A DNA stretch of 64,000 nt, taken from contig NW_006920411.1 of assembly GCF_000344685.1 (NCBI RefSeq), forward strand, positions 1,452,623 through 1,516,622, in the 5' to 3' direction. The notes under the pieces are model-generated. The model was not told where the DNA came from. It saw nothing but the letters and a program-made list of their open reading frames with translations, and made no database searches. This document shows, piece after piece, positions 23,888 to 34,100 of the stretch. This stretch comes from Gloeophyllum trabeum ATCC 11539 (lineage: Eukaryota; Basidiomycota; Agaricomycetes; Gloeophyllales; Gloeophyllaceae). Numbering within the stretch: position 1 is the stretch's first letter; each line of letters opens with the position of its first letter. The position numbers and the translations under genes are program-made.

Positions 23888-24917
23888 ATGCCTTCGCCGT
23901 TTAACATCGTGCGAGCCTGTATTTATGGTGCGTACTCATCGCGGTACTCAGCAGCCATGGTGCTAACCTTCGCGTAGTCGCCGTTCTAATATGGACGGTC
24001 GTATGCTTGGCGATTGCTGGACACTTTCAGAGCAGGCTGATTGCCTCTGATCTCAGTAAGCGCCTAAGATTCTATTCGCCTAAGTCGCAGTTCTGACCAT
24101 GGCTCCAGCTCATTTTGTCCCTTTCGCCATCTTCGTGTGCAGCGCAACACTCCTGGTCATGGCGGTCTTGCTGGGATTCACCTTCAAGAGGAGTCAGAGT
24201 CCAATTTCGACGAAAATCGAGTTGGCATGTCTCGGTCTTGTTGGCACATTCTGGCTAGCCCTTGGTGTCTTCTTGGCCACTTCAGAATCCGAAGCGGCCG
24301 ATGTTGAGTGCTTCTCCGACGCTGACGCTACCACTCCCGTGGACGTGTCGGACTGTGAGTCTAAGTCCTTTCCTACATTTGAGATGTGCATTGACGAGTT
24401 GGACAGTCTCGACAGAGACATATCAAGCGCAATATCATGTTCTTGAAGCTTTCTCGTTATTTAACGCCATTCTCAGTGAGTCGACTCGCATACATTTGTA
24501 TGCGAACATGATGCTAATCGCTATATAGTTTGGGGCTTTGGTTTATTGTTATTGGGTTGCGCTCTACGGTTCCACTTTAAAGGGCGGAAGCATGTATGGA
24601 CTAGGCCGGCGACTACGACCCACTGGTTCAGGAAGATCACGCCGCTGAAGGAGCTGCAACTTCCCGCGCCAGCCACAGCAGGACGCGTCGGCCGCACACA
24701 ATCACGTTCACGACCACAAGGGCCTGTCCGGGGTGACAGCTCACGCAGTCGGGGAGAGAAGACGTATAACGAGAAGAGCGCGCCAATCGCCTCCAAGTAT
24801 GCGTCGAAACGGGATGCAAGCGTTCCTCCATTACCGTCTCTCCCTTACCGGCCTCAGAGAGCCCACACGACAAACAGATATGACAAGTTCCACAGGGAAG
24901 CCTCGCCCCGGCGGTGA
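23888..24917 (+). CDS. MARVEL-like four-helix membrane protein (first of a tandem trio)
   Basis: Five exons (23888-23927, 23978-24055, 24109-24354, 24407-24475, 24529-24917) give 273 residues. Four hydrophobic segments can be read: AVLIWTVVCLAIAGHF, FVPFAIFVCSATLLVMAVLL, ELACLGLVGTFWLALGVFLA and FSLFNAILIWGFGLLLLGCAL. The loop between helices 3 and 4 is acidic and holds a conserved-looking YQAQYHVLEAF just before helix 4. The cytosolic tail is basic, rich in Arg, Ser and Pro. This architecture matches fungal MARVEL-domain proteins of unknown role, probably at the plasma membrane or endosomes. Two similar genes follow on the same strand, suggesting a local family expansion. Confidence 0.72.
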
Positions 24918-25388
24918 TGCGGCCACCTCTCGATGAGGAGGGCAGTGTAGGGCACATGTAGGGTCACGACCACTCACGATGGTGTATCTATGCTGTAACG
25001 TGTATTGTAGTGTACTGTACCATAGAGCGCAATAGAAGGGAAGCTTAGAAGTCACTTATGCTTGCCCGAGTTTCGAGCTTCAAGTTCGACACGGCGTTGA
25101 TCTTTCGGATGAGGTCGAGCAGTATAGTTCGGACGGATTGAGCATGAGAATGGGATCTGCCCAAGACCACGCGATGTACATAATAGCACAGGCGCGAGTC
25201 GCGCCGCTACAATGTGTTTGATGAACGCAAGAACCCCGGACAGACACGTTCCATGGTCCTTGAAAGCTTGACGTACCTTACGATTTCTCGGTCCTCCTCC
25301 TTCCGTCTTAAACCGATTCACGACTTCACGAACCTTACAGCGCTATCTCTACCAGTATCTACTATCCACTTGCTGAACGACGAAATCT
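24918..25388. other. intergenic within the membrane-protein cluster
   Basis: 471 bases with no supported gene; expected to hold the 3' end of the first tetraspan gene and the promoter of the second. Confidence 0.35.
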
Positions 25389-26457
25389 ATGACAGTTGTT
25401 TTTGTGAACCGTAGACGAGCGGGCTACAGTGAGTGCGGCATGAGTTCGTCTACTTTGCGGGAGTTCAATTTTGTATCTAGTCGTGGTACTGCTCTTTTCC
25501 GCGGTCGTGCTAGGAATCGCTGGCTACTTTGCCAACATATTCCTCCCGAACATCAATCGTAAGCAACTCGCAGCCCTGCTGTGAACTGTCTGAATGATCG
25601 TGTATCTCAGGCGACTTTGTCATCTTTGCTTTGATCGTACCCTCACTGAATATACTTGCCTTCATTCTAACGTGCGCAGCAACACTTCCCCAGGCACGGG
25701 CATGCGCGTCCTAATGAATGCTCATAGATTACAATGGTCTCGTCCCCGCCTTGAAGCATTCTGGCTGTTTGTCCTCGCTGCTTTATGGCTTGGTGCGTGA
25801 ATCTGTCTCCGTCAGGACATTGTGCTCATGAAAAGTAGCTATGGGTGCATGGTCAGCGTACGTGTTTCGTCCACCGTAACAATGTTGCAAAAGCGTTGAG
25901 TGCAACACAGTGATCTTATCGGCTATGTCGAATGTTCTTCCATTTTCGGTCAGCGGACGCAGACAAAATCGGGCAGCAGTACGTTTATGCGCCATGACCG
26001 TGTCACCGAAATACTGATCCGTCGAAAGTCTCCTCGCGTAGTTACTGCTATGAGATGAAAGTGATCGAGGCGTTTTCTTGGGCGAACTTCTGCCTGCGTA
26101 GGTCTTCGGTTCTCACTGTATGATCGGTCATCTTACCCCCGCGTTCTCGCAGTCACCATATTCTTTATTATCCTTCTCATGCTGACAAGCCGCGCGCAAG
26201 CCCTGGGCCGTCCCTTTGCCTGGCAGGAGAATATCATTGAGCTTCCCTGGTTTGGACAGATGCCGGGATATCCTGGAGGAGCCTACATAGGTAGCTATCA
26301 AAATGGCGCCAACGGGGCCTATCCCATGCAGCAGCAAATGATGCTCCCTCCCAACGCATTCGTGATTCAGCAGCAGCCAGGGCATTCTGTTGTGATCCAG
26401 CCTGGTCCAGGAGGACAGCCTCCCGTCGTAAACCAGATCCCTAGCACCAACGTCTGA
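25389..26457 (+). CDS. MARVEL-like four-helix membrane protein (second of the trio)
   Basis: Eight exons (25389-25428, 25481-25558, 25611-25671, 25728-25792, 25839-25857, 25911-25982, 26042-26097, 26153-26457) give 231 residues. Helices: IVVLLFSAVVLGIAGYF, FVIFALIVPSLNILAFIL, LEAFWLFVLAALWLAMGAW and FCLLTIFFIILLMLTSRA. Between helices 3 and 4 are GYVECSS and YCYEMKVIEAFSWANF, a stretch shared by fungal MARVEL proteins. The tail is Gln/Pro/Gly-rich. Exon 5 is only 19 nt. The first exon encodes MTVVFVNRRRAGY. The donor at 25983 (GTTTAT) is weaker than the others but is the only choice that restores the conserved YCYEMK block. Exon phases resemble those of the upstream neighbour at the first two introns (both first exons 40 nt, both second exons 78 nt), which supports origin by duplication. 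Confidence 0.75.
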
Positions 26458-26802
26458 TGTGTATTCCTCCAGACAAGGTTGGCCTCCGGATAAACGGGGA
26501 GGTGAAGCGGCCTGACGAGACTTGGACTCTTCAGTCATCATTCTCGCTTAGATTGATGGGACGCTCCGTACTTACATGATTTATTTACGGATCTAACGTA
26601 CTATACGGCTCTTCTATAGAACGATTGCAATGCATCTATGTTGTGCTTAGACTGCGGAAATGAACAGGCTGCCCTCCTCGTGTTTGCAGCATCAAGTCCT
26701 CGTGTTGGGCAGACTTCGTTGAAATGGACGATGGTGGAACTATGTCGCATCCGCTCTACGATAACCCGCCTTTATCATCATTGTTAGCTGATATTGCATG
26801 TT
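26458..26802. other. intergenic within the membrane-protein cluster
   Basis: 345 bases, no gene seen. TTCTATAGAAC near 26613 is a short palindrome-like site; no further signal. Confidence 0.3.
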
Positions 26803-27512
26803 ATGGATCTATTCCGTACTCGACCGACCCAGTCCTTCGTAACCGGTGAGCAGACGGAGCACGATAAGACCAAGGTACTAATGAGAGCGTTATAGCGGCT
26901 GTAGTGGCCTTCGGGGCACACCTGATACTCCATTTGTTACCTGCGGACCTCCGTAAGTAGTAGGTCTGAACAATGCAGGGCAGCGACAGCTGGACAACAT
27001 CGCGAGCCAGGTGTCTTCACGCTCATGCAAACAGCAGTAGCAGTCCTGGCTCTCGCTGCAGTGATGGTCATGTAGGCTCATCCACCCCAATAAGCTTGGA
27101 ATCGCTCAGATTCATCAAGCAAACAGGGTCGTGTTGCACCATAGAAGAAGTGGCAATATATTCACTCACGAGCAAGAGGAAAGAATTCTCATAGCAGCCT
27201 TTGGGCTTTTCTGGCTGGGTATGTCGTCGATGACACTAGAGAGCTACTGACTTATAACTAACAATCGCGACAGCGCTCCTGATCGCCTTTAGAGCTTCTT
27301 ACCAGAACAATACCGTAGGAGCAGGCTCAACTGGTGAGGCAAGCGTTCCAAATGTCGTTCCAGATACGGCGCCAGTCCTGTCGCAGTCTGGCGGGCAGCC
27401 ACAGGGTAGAAACCGTGTTGACAAACGTCCTCGCCTTACACCAGGTGGTCGACCATGGCCCTGCCAACGCGAGGGCGCGTTGTGCATTGTCGAAGAATGG
27501 ACGTACTTCTAG
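26803..27512 (+). CDS. small multi-pass membrane protein (third of the trio)
   Basis: Five exons (26803-26845, 26896-26952, 27011-27071, 27127-27218, 27274-27512) give 163 residues. Hydrophobic segments: FVTAAVVAFGAHLILHLL, LMQTAVAVLALAAVMVMVVL and ILIAAFGLFWLALLIAF; the first may bend into two short helices. A basic HHRRSGN loop and an acidic THEQEER precede the last helix. The polar tail includes RVDKRPRLTPGGR. Intron positions follow the same plan as the two upstream genes (early phase-1 introns), so I read it as a shorter, diverged member of the same local set. No family was recognised directly. The final intron has a clear CTAAC branch point. Confidence 0.6.
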
Positions 27513-27640
27513 TCCTCATGTAAGGTCGCCGATAAGCACTGGCTGCTTGAGTAGAAGAACAGATCCCGTGCCTTCACTGCTGTTCTGAGATTCGGGTGAG
27601 ACGAAAACAAAAAGACATCTGGTCGAGGCAGATATATAAC

Positions 27641-28742
27641 ATGGCCAGCCATGTCCGGTGCGGGTCGATAGTAGCTCAGCCGTAACGGAGGCAATTGACC
27701 CGATACCCTCCCGGTCTCCGGTCCATCCGCGAGAGTGCCGGCGAATCCCAGAGCTATATCTGGCCCAGGCCTGTGCCACAACTACCTGCACCCCCTTCCC
27801 TTGCCATCCCCTGTCTCTCTTCACCGTCCACCTACACCAGTCACTATGATGAGTATCCCAACGCTAGACGCGCCTGAACACTTGACTTACCTGCCTCTTC
27901 CCGCTTACACAGTACTTCGGGGAAGCGTCGTATCGAGACCGATGTTATGAGGCTGTCCGTAACGGTCCGCTGTGTCCTATCCGCATGCTTACAACCCATG
28001 CCTAGGTTAATGTCGGATTACGAGGTCAATCTCGTGAACGATAACATGCAAGAGTTCTATGTTCGGTTCTATGGACCCCCCGAGAGTGAGTCGCGCCCGA
28101 CGCCCCGGAAGCCTTCCGCTGCGCTGACTCGTGGTGGCGTGTTGTCAGCTCCTTTCGCCGGAGGTGTATGGAAGATCCACGTTGAGCTGCCTGACCAGTA
28201 CCCCTTCAAGTCGCCCAGTATCGGGTTCATGAACAAGATATTCCATCCCAATATCGATGAACTGTATGTTGACAGCCCACCCTATCTCCGTCTCACTGAA
28301 AGCTGAACGGTGCTAAACGACATATGGTAGCAGTGGATCGGTATGCTTGGACGTGATCAACCAGACTTGGTCTCCTATGTTCGGTGAGTGGCATCGTGTG
28401 TCATTCCCCGCCTGGTGTTGATCTTCCACAGACATGATCAACATCTTCGAGGTGTTCCTCCCGCAATTGCTCCGCTACCCTAACCCCAACGACCCGCTGA
28501 ATGGTGAAGCTGCTGCGCTCTTGATGCGGCATCCGAAGGAGTACGACGCGCGGGTCAAAGGTACGCCGCGTCTGGCTCCACCGCGCCATTCTGCGTGCTG
28601 ACAGCTGTTCCTTACAGAGTACGTACAGCGCTTTGCAACTAAGGAAGCTGCGGACTCCGCCGCTGGTGGTAAGAACGACGAGGACGAGGATGCTGACGAG
28701 GAGATGAGCGAAGTCGGTTCCATAAGCGGGGATGAAGCTTGA
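27641..28742 (+). CDS. UBC8: ubiquitin-conjugating enzyme E2, UBC8 / UBE2H class
   Basis: Certain exons are 27913-27954, 28006-28085, 28149-28263, 28331-28383, 28432-28560 and 28618-28742. They encode [36 protein letters not shown], the [15 protein letters not shown] block and the active-site stretch [15 protein letters not shown] (Cys at about residue 90). After [17 protein letters not shown] the acidic tail ends [15 protein letters not shown], typical of this class. In yeast this E2 works in glucose-induced turnover of gluconeogenic enzymes; the neighbouring G6PD gene is probably coincidence. The first exon is uncertain: the obvious ATGs at 27846 and 27849 splice out of frame to 27913, whereas an ATG at 27641 (17-nt exon, 255-nt intron) joins in frame and gives 186 residues. 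I used the latter with caution. Confidence 0.85.
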
Positions 28743-29147
28743 AGCTTCGCTGTCTCCAACGCTGTCATTCCGCGTGTTTTCACCTCTAGCTCCGTTCTGC
28801 CGCATTTCCGGGATCGTTAACCTCCTTTCTCTGGTTGTATCATTGTCTCCTGCACATCCCCTCGGGGCTCGGTTGTCTCTTACTGCTATATTCTGCTGCG
28901 CTCCAGCGTAAGCTTGCACGTCTTCTTACGACTTTCACGTCTCACCACTTCTTTGTACATCTAGTTATCCACAATGGGTTCTCACGTCTGTATGTATTTT
29001 GATGTACAGGGATAGCCAATCCGGACTATATAACAAGTCATATCATACAAAGGATCACCTCACGTCAGGTGCACGCACAAGAGCGCCGAGGATCGTAAAA
29101 GAAGACAGTATACATGGCAATAAGTTAATTTGCGAAACTGTAGGGCT
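28743..29147. other. convergent 3' ends of UBC8 and THOC5
   Basis: 405 bases between tail-to-tail genes; T-rich on the plus strand near 28790-28830. No gene seen. Confidence 0.4.
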
Positions 29148-29965
29148 CTATGAAGGAGCGGCTGCTGTGGCGACAGTGCTAGGTTCCGGCGCCGAAGGGA
29201 CAACGTCATCCACTTTCTTTTGGATCTCCAAAGCAGTCTGAAATCGCGGACCGATGAGCCAAAGTATGGACAGCACGCCGCAAAGCACACCTTCATTAAT
29301 GTGTCGATATGGCCTTTGACAGTCTCTGTCAGAGCCTGCTTCGCCTTGCTCTCCTTCAGCATCTGATCTCTCCGTGCTCTGAGTTCCTCATATCTCTGGC
29401 TTAGCCTTGCACAAGTGCGGCGGTCAGCATGATAGCTTAGTCACGGGACAAGTCTCGCAGAGACTCACTTTTGTCGTTCACTCAGCTCGAACGAGAGCCG
29501 GTTAAGCAGGAGCTGGTGCTCATCAGCCAGGACTTCCTCAGTCCGAAGTTCCGCAGGGGCTAGTTGCAAAAACTCTTCCATCTCATAGATGGGCACATCC
29601 TGATATATGGACCTGTGGGGTGACGCCATTTCAGGTTTCCTCCGCGAACAATGCGGGACCGCAGCTGCTTACGCGAATTGGCGACATTTCTCAATCTCCC
29701 TCTCGAGGTAGCGTTTCTCGTAGAGAAGGTTCTGCAATCCCAAATGCGCTTGATCCATCTCATGCCTGGCGTCGGCCGTAACCTGCTTATGCGCCCGAGT
29801 TGCTGCGTTCGCGGCTCTGTTCGCCACTCTCAGTCGGGCAATAAGGGCGCCCGCATAGTGGTGGATCGCGTCGGCGTCCTGGTTGGCATATCTGGGGGAG
29901 ACAAGGTCGCGCAGGCTGTCGACGACGGCGTCTGGCGAGTTCGCGAGTCCGGTGGCAAAGGTCAT
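29148..29965 (-). CDS. THOC5: THO complex subunit 5 / FMIP-like coiled-coil protein
   Basis: Four exons (29965-29673, 29612-29469, 29405-29291, 29237-29148) give 213 residues. The protein is helical throughout. An N-terminal Ala/Arg-rich part (LIARLRVANRAANAATRAHK) leads to the family signature HLGLQNLLYEKRYLEREIEK, CRQFASIYQDVPIYEMEEF and APAELRTEEVLADEHQLLLN. A second helix (RYEELRARRDQMLKESK) and a short Ala/Pro tail follow. The L-x-NLxYEKxxLxxEIxxC and DVP blocks identify the Thoc5/FMIP family, part of the nuclear THO complex that couples transcription to mRNA export. It is much shorter than animal THOC5 (over 650 residues), as in other fungi. It shares a 270-base divergent promoter with the G6PD gene. 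Confidence 0.87.
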
Positions 29966-30235
29966 GGATGTGGAATCTATTAATCAGTGCCGGCGGCTCG
30001 GAGACGCGTGTGCAGGAGAGCGTGGAAGCCGGCACCCAAAATAGGTGAGGATACGCCGAGGGAGACCGGGCCGGGAACAGCCGGCGATATGATGCATTGG
30101 TGATGTTCTCATCGACGCGCCCGCTTCTGAGTAAGTCGGGAATTACAAAGACATCTTTCCAGTCTCTGCCTCTCATCACAATCCTGTTAATCTCTGTCTT
30201 ATTAGCCTCCGTCTATCTCCCTTTGTTCCCCAACG
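29966..30235. promoter_or_regulatory. divergent promoter between THOC5 and glucose-6-phosphate dehydrogenase
   Basis: 270 bases separate the two ATGs. The G6PD side is pyrimidine-rich just before the start (CTCCCTTTGTTCCCC), a common feature of fungal transcription starts. No clear TATA box. Confidence 0.4.
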
Positions 30236-32159
30236 ATGTCGCGCCAACGTTCAATGTCGGGCACCATTCCTTCGATGGAGACCAGCGGCGACCAGCTCAA
30301 GGATAACACGATCATTATCGGTCAGTCCTCTTGAGGTCGCCGCGCGGCTATGTTCTGATATCCGTGCACAGTTCTGGGTGCATCTGGCGACCTGGCAAAG
30401 AAGAAGGTGCGTTTATTCAACCTTCTCGCATGCAGTCTGTATTCAACCAAGTTCTTGCAGACATATCCGGCGCTGTTCGGTCTGTACAAGAATGGCTTCT
30501 TACCCCGCGACGTACACATTGTCGGGTACGCGCGCACGAAGATGGACGAGGCAGAGTACCACAAGCGGACGACTGGCTACATCAAGGTCCCCGAGGGTGA
30601 CTCGGAGACCCAGGCCAAAGTAGAGGAGTTCAAGAAGCTCTCCAGCTACGTATCCGGTGGCTACGAGGACGGCCCTTCGTTCGATAACCTCAACAAGTAT
30701 CTCGAGAGCATCGAATCAAAATACCAATCAAAGGAGCGCAACCGTGTATTCTATCTCGCTCTCCCCCCAAGTGTCTTCATCCCCGTCGCCAAGAACCTCA
30801 AGGAGCATTGTTATATCGCGAAGGGCGGCATCAACCGCATCATCGTTGAGAAGCCCTTCGGAAAGGACACCGACTCCTGCCGCGAGCTCCTGAAGGCCCT
30901 CAAGGAGCATTGGACAGAAGACGAAACCTTCCGGATTGACCACTATCTCGGCAAAGAGATGGTCAAAAACCTGCTTGTGCTGCGGTTTGCCAACATCGCC
31001 TTCTCGTCAGGGTGGGACAAGAACTCTATCAGCAATGTTCAGATTACTTTCAAGGAGCCCTTCGGTACGGAGGGTCGTGGCGGTTACTTCGACGAATTTG
31101 GTATCATCCGGGATATCTTGCAGAACCGTGAGTGTGGTCGCCGGTAGCCGGTGTGAACGTGCGCTTATATTGTTGCAGATCTGCTGCAGGTGTTGAGTAT
31201 TCTGACGATGGAGCGGCCTGTTTCGTTCGCTGCGGAGGATATTCGCGACGAGAAGGTGACAATTATTTCTGCCCACGTCCGTGTGCTGTGACACTGACAT
31301 GCGCTACAGGTTAAAGTTCTGCGTGCTATCCCTCCGGTTGAGCGCAGCGACACTCTGCTCGGGCAGTACGTCGCGGCGAATGGCAAGCCGGGATACCTGG
31401 ATGATGACACCGTCCCCCACAACTCCGTCTGCCCGACCTACGCTGCAACCACGCTTTGGATACACAACCCCCGGTGGGAGGGTGTTCCCTTCATCTTGAA
31501 GGCTGGCAAAGGTACGTCGCTGTCTTCCGGACTGTCCTCCGGGCCTGACCCAAATCCTTTCGCTAGCTCTGAACGAGGCAAAGGTCGAAATTCGTATCCA
31601 GTACAAGGACGTCACCCAGGGCATCTTCAAGGATATCTCTCGCAATGAACTCGTTATCCGGATCCAGCCTTCCGAGGCCGTTTACCTGAAGTTCAACACT
31701 AAGACTCCGGGCCTATACACACGGGCGCTCCCTGCTGAGATGGACCTCACTTACAAGCGGCGGTTCGCCGACATTCACATCCCAGAGGCATATGAGTCTC
31801 TGATCCTGGATGCGCTGAAGGGTGACCACTCGAACTTTGTGCGAGACGACGAGTTGGATGTTGCTTGGAAGGTAGGGACATAGCTAATCCTGCCCTGACG
31901 ATGATGTCTGATATCCGTCTAGATCTTCACCCCCATCCTTCACTGGATAGATGGCCTGAGCGGCCCTCGCCCTAAGCCCGTTCCTTACCCTTACGGTTCT
32001 CGCGGACCTAAGGAACTTGATCCCTTCATCGCCAAGTACGGCTACAAGCGCTCCACGGAGGGATAGTAAGTTTCATTTCGTGTTCATGGTGACGCAAGTA
32101 TTGATGAGCACCTTTCATTCAAAAGCGCCTGGCCCGTCACCAACGTCTCGAACCTGTGA
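30236..32159 (+). CDS. ZWF1: glucose-6-phosphate 1-dehydrogenase
   Basis: Eight exons (30236-30320, 30372-30406, 30461-31127, 31179-31255, 31310-31511, 31567-31871, 31923-32065, 32126-32159) give 515 residues, normal for the family. The Rossmann NADP site is VLGASGDLAKKKTYPALF near residue 30. The substrate and catalytic segment is FRIDHYLGKEMVKN near 200. IRDILQNHLLQVL and RWEGVPFILKAGKALNE are also conserved. It catalyses the first oxidative step of the pentose phosphate pathway in the cytosol and supplies NADPH. Without the last intron the protein would stop at STEG; splicing 32066-32125 adds the expected end AWPVTNVSNL, so the stop TAG at 32064 is intronic read-through. Confidence 0.96.
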
Positions 32160-32440
32160 GAGAGCCTCCGTGCTACATATGAAAAGACGTGTCATTGTTA
32201 TCGAAGTGCTATAGATAGTGGAGACGGGCCCGACAAGTACCCGGAGAAGAGTAGAAATAGCAAAGGAGAAGATGCGCATGGCAAAGGATGTTGTACCGTG
32301 ATGTAACCAATAAGCAGCAAGTACAGCTTTTTGTACACTCTACCGTGGGCTTAGACCTTTACACAAGTGAGGTCCGATAAAAAGGAGAGGAACCAAATCA
32401 AGAGGCTCCGACACTAAGTAGAAAGTGATGTGAAACCAAT

Positions 32441-33896
32441 TTACTGGCTTGAAGAGCCATATACATCCCCTGCCCCCTCTGTACCTTGAACGTGGGGAGG
32501 ATTACCCATCATTGCATCTCTACCCATTCCTCTGAGGAAGCTGAGCCATACCCACTGGGCACCTCGCATTTGCAAATCATACCACCAGTTCAACGCGATA
32601 GTGATGTCGCCGGACTGACGCACGTAGTGCCACCAGCCCACGGGGAGATATAGGGTATCTCCGGCTTGCAGAGTGATATGGATGGGGTGCGCGTTGGAGG
32701 ACAAGGTGGAGGGGTCGTCGGGGTCCTTGATGGAGGACCAGCTGACGGGTGGGTAGTCCGTAGGGGCGAGTTTGAGCGGGGAGGTGGGTGAATCGCGGGT
32801 GTATGTAGCGTGAGGGTATGAGCGCTCTAGCCGCGAAAAAATGTATGAATATTACGCAAACCGGCCTGGAGATGTGAGCCAAACCTTTGAGACACCAAGC
32901 TTCTGTTGGAGGAAGCAGCGTGAAATGTTTGGTCCCTCGGACTACAGTGTATATATTCTCGAATGGATCTGCAGGCGAGGTGACGATGAGCGCCTGGGGC
33001 ATACCTTTCAGGTAAGGACTCACCGCTGTGGATGCTGGTGGTACTTCTACTATCGCCTATCCAAACATTGACGGCTTCTGGAGATCTCCCTAGGTATCAG
33101 CACTTCAGTCTATTAGCACCGCAGTGAAACTGTGTAGGACGTACCAAGTGCCTCGCTGCACCAGGGTATCTCGCTCGGAGCATCTTCCCTGAGACTCTCG
33201 CATTCTGAGGAACCGTCGACTGATCCAGGCTCAAAGTAGCCTGCTGGGTACAGGTTGCCATTTTGCGTTTGCATGTAGAGCACTTCATTCTGGTCGTCTG
33301 TTCGTGATAAGATCAGAAAATGTCAGGTCCGAGAAAGACAGGACATGTCCAAGAGACCGACCAGAGGTAAGTTTATCCAAGAACTCGGCCATGGTCATTT
33401 GCTGAACATAAGGCTCAGTAAAGTATTCTTTCCCGCCTGGTCCAGCCGTGATGGCGTCGGCGCGACTTGGAGTGCAGGATGTCTCCCAATCGCACAGATA
33501 GCTAATGTATCGTCACGGAATACACTCACCCATCCGGGGTGATTGCAACAGAGATCTTCTGGTCCCCCATGCGCTCAATGAGGTAGTCGTTAGACCATAC
33601 TTCCTGTGCTTGTACCTTGTGCCCTATACGATATTCGGCATCAGGCTTCCCAGAAGAAATGCGCGGTAGTGTTACCTTTGATCAGGACGGGTCGTGAAAT
33701 TTGGACCAACCGAGCAAACTCAAGAGCGGAGGGGGGTTTCCCTAGAATGTCATACTGTGACCCATTCAAACCTGAGGGCATGTCGGACTAAATTCGATTA
33801 ATAAATTTCCAGCGGCCACTGACCATGATACTCGTCGGAAATCCAACGCAGCATATTGTTGTAGGATAAGTCGATCTGCGAGGTGGTCGAGCGCAT
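32441..33896 (-). CDS. JmjC-domain protein of the JMJD7 class (Fe(II)/2-oxoglutarate oxygenase)
   Basis: Eight exons (33896-33824, 33771-33676, 33623-33530, 33465-33362, 33297-33145, 33089-33024, 32968-32885, 32826-32441) give 351 residues. Blocks in order: ISDEYHGLNGSQYDILGKPP, LEFARLVQISRPVLIKG, ERMGDQKISVAITPDGRADA, YFTEPYVQQMTMAEFLDKL, NEVLYMQTQNGNLYPAGYF. The metal-binding HSDPFENIYTVVRG (H and D near 194) precedes LYLPVGWWHYVRQ with the second metal histidine near 289. Human JMJD7 hydroxylates lysines of DRG GTPases; the same activity here is inference. The start is uncertain: ATG 33896 has a good context (AAACAAATG), with an in-frame ATG at 33854. Its promoter is shared with the ELG1-type gene. 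Confidence 0.87.
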
Positions 33897-34100
33897 TTGT
33901 TTGATCGTAGAGCAGATCCAATAACGGTGGATCTGGTCAAGAAGGTGCGGGGTAGCGTGGTAAGCAGATCGAAGCGGTGTCACGGGGTCCAAGACGCGTC
34001 AATCAGCGCGACGCGTTCAAATCTTGCCAATGAAGTGGCTGCTCTAGCTGCCTCTTTGTCGACTGTCGTGCGCTGCTGAGACTGGCTGGAACTCTTCACA
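33897..34100. promoter_or_regulatory. divergent promoter between the JMJD7-type gene and the ELG1-type gene
   Basis: Only 204 bases lie between the two start codons, so both genes must use one compact promoter. No TATA box was recognised. Confidence 0.4.
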
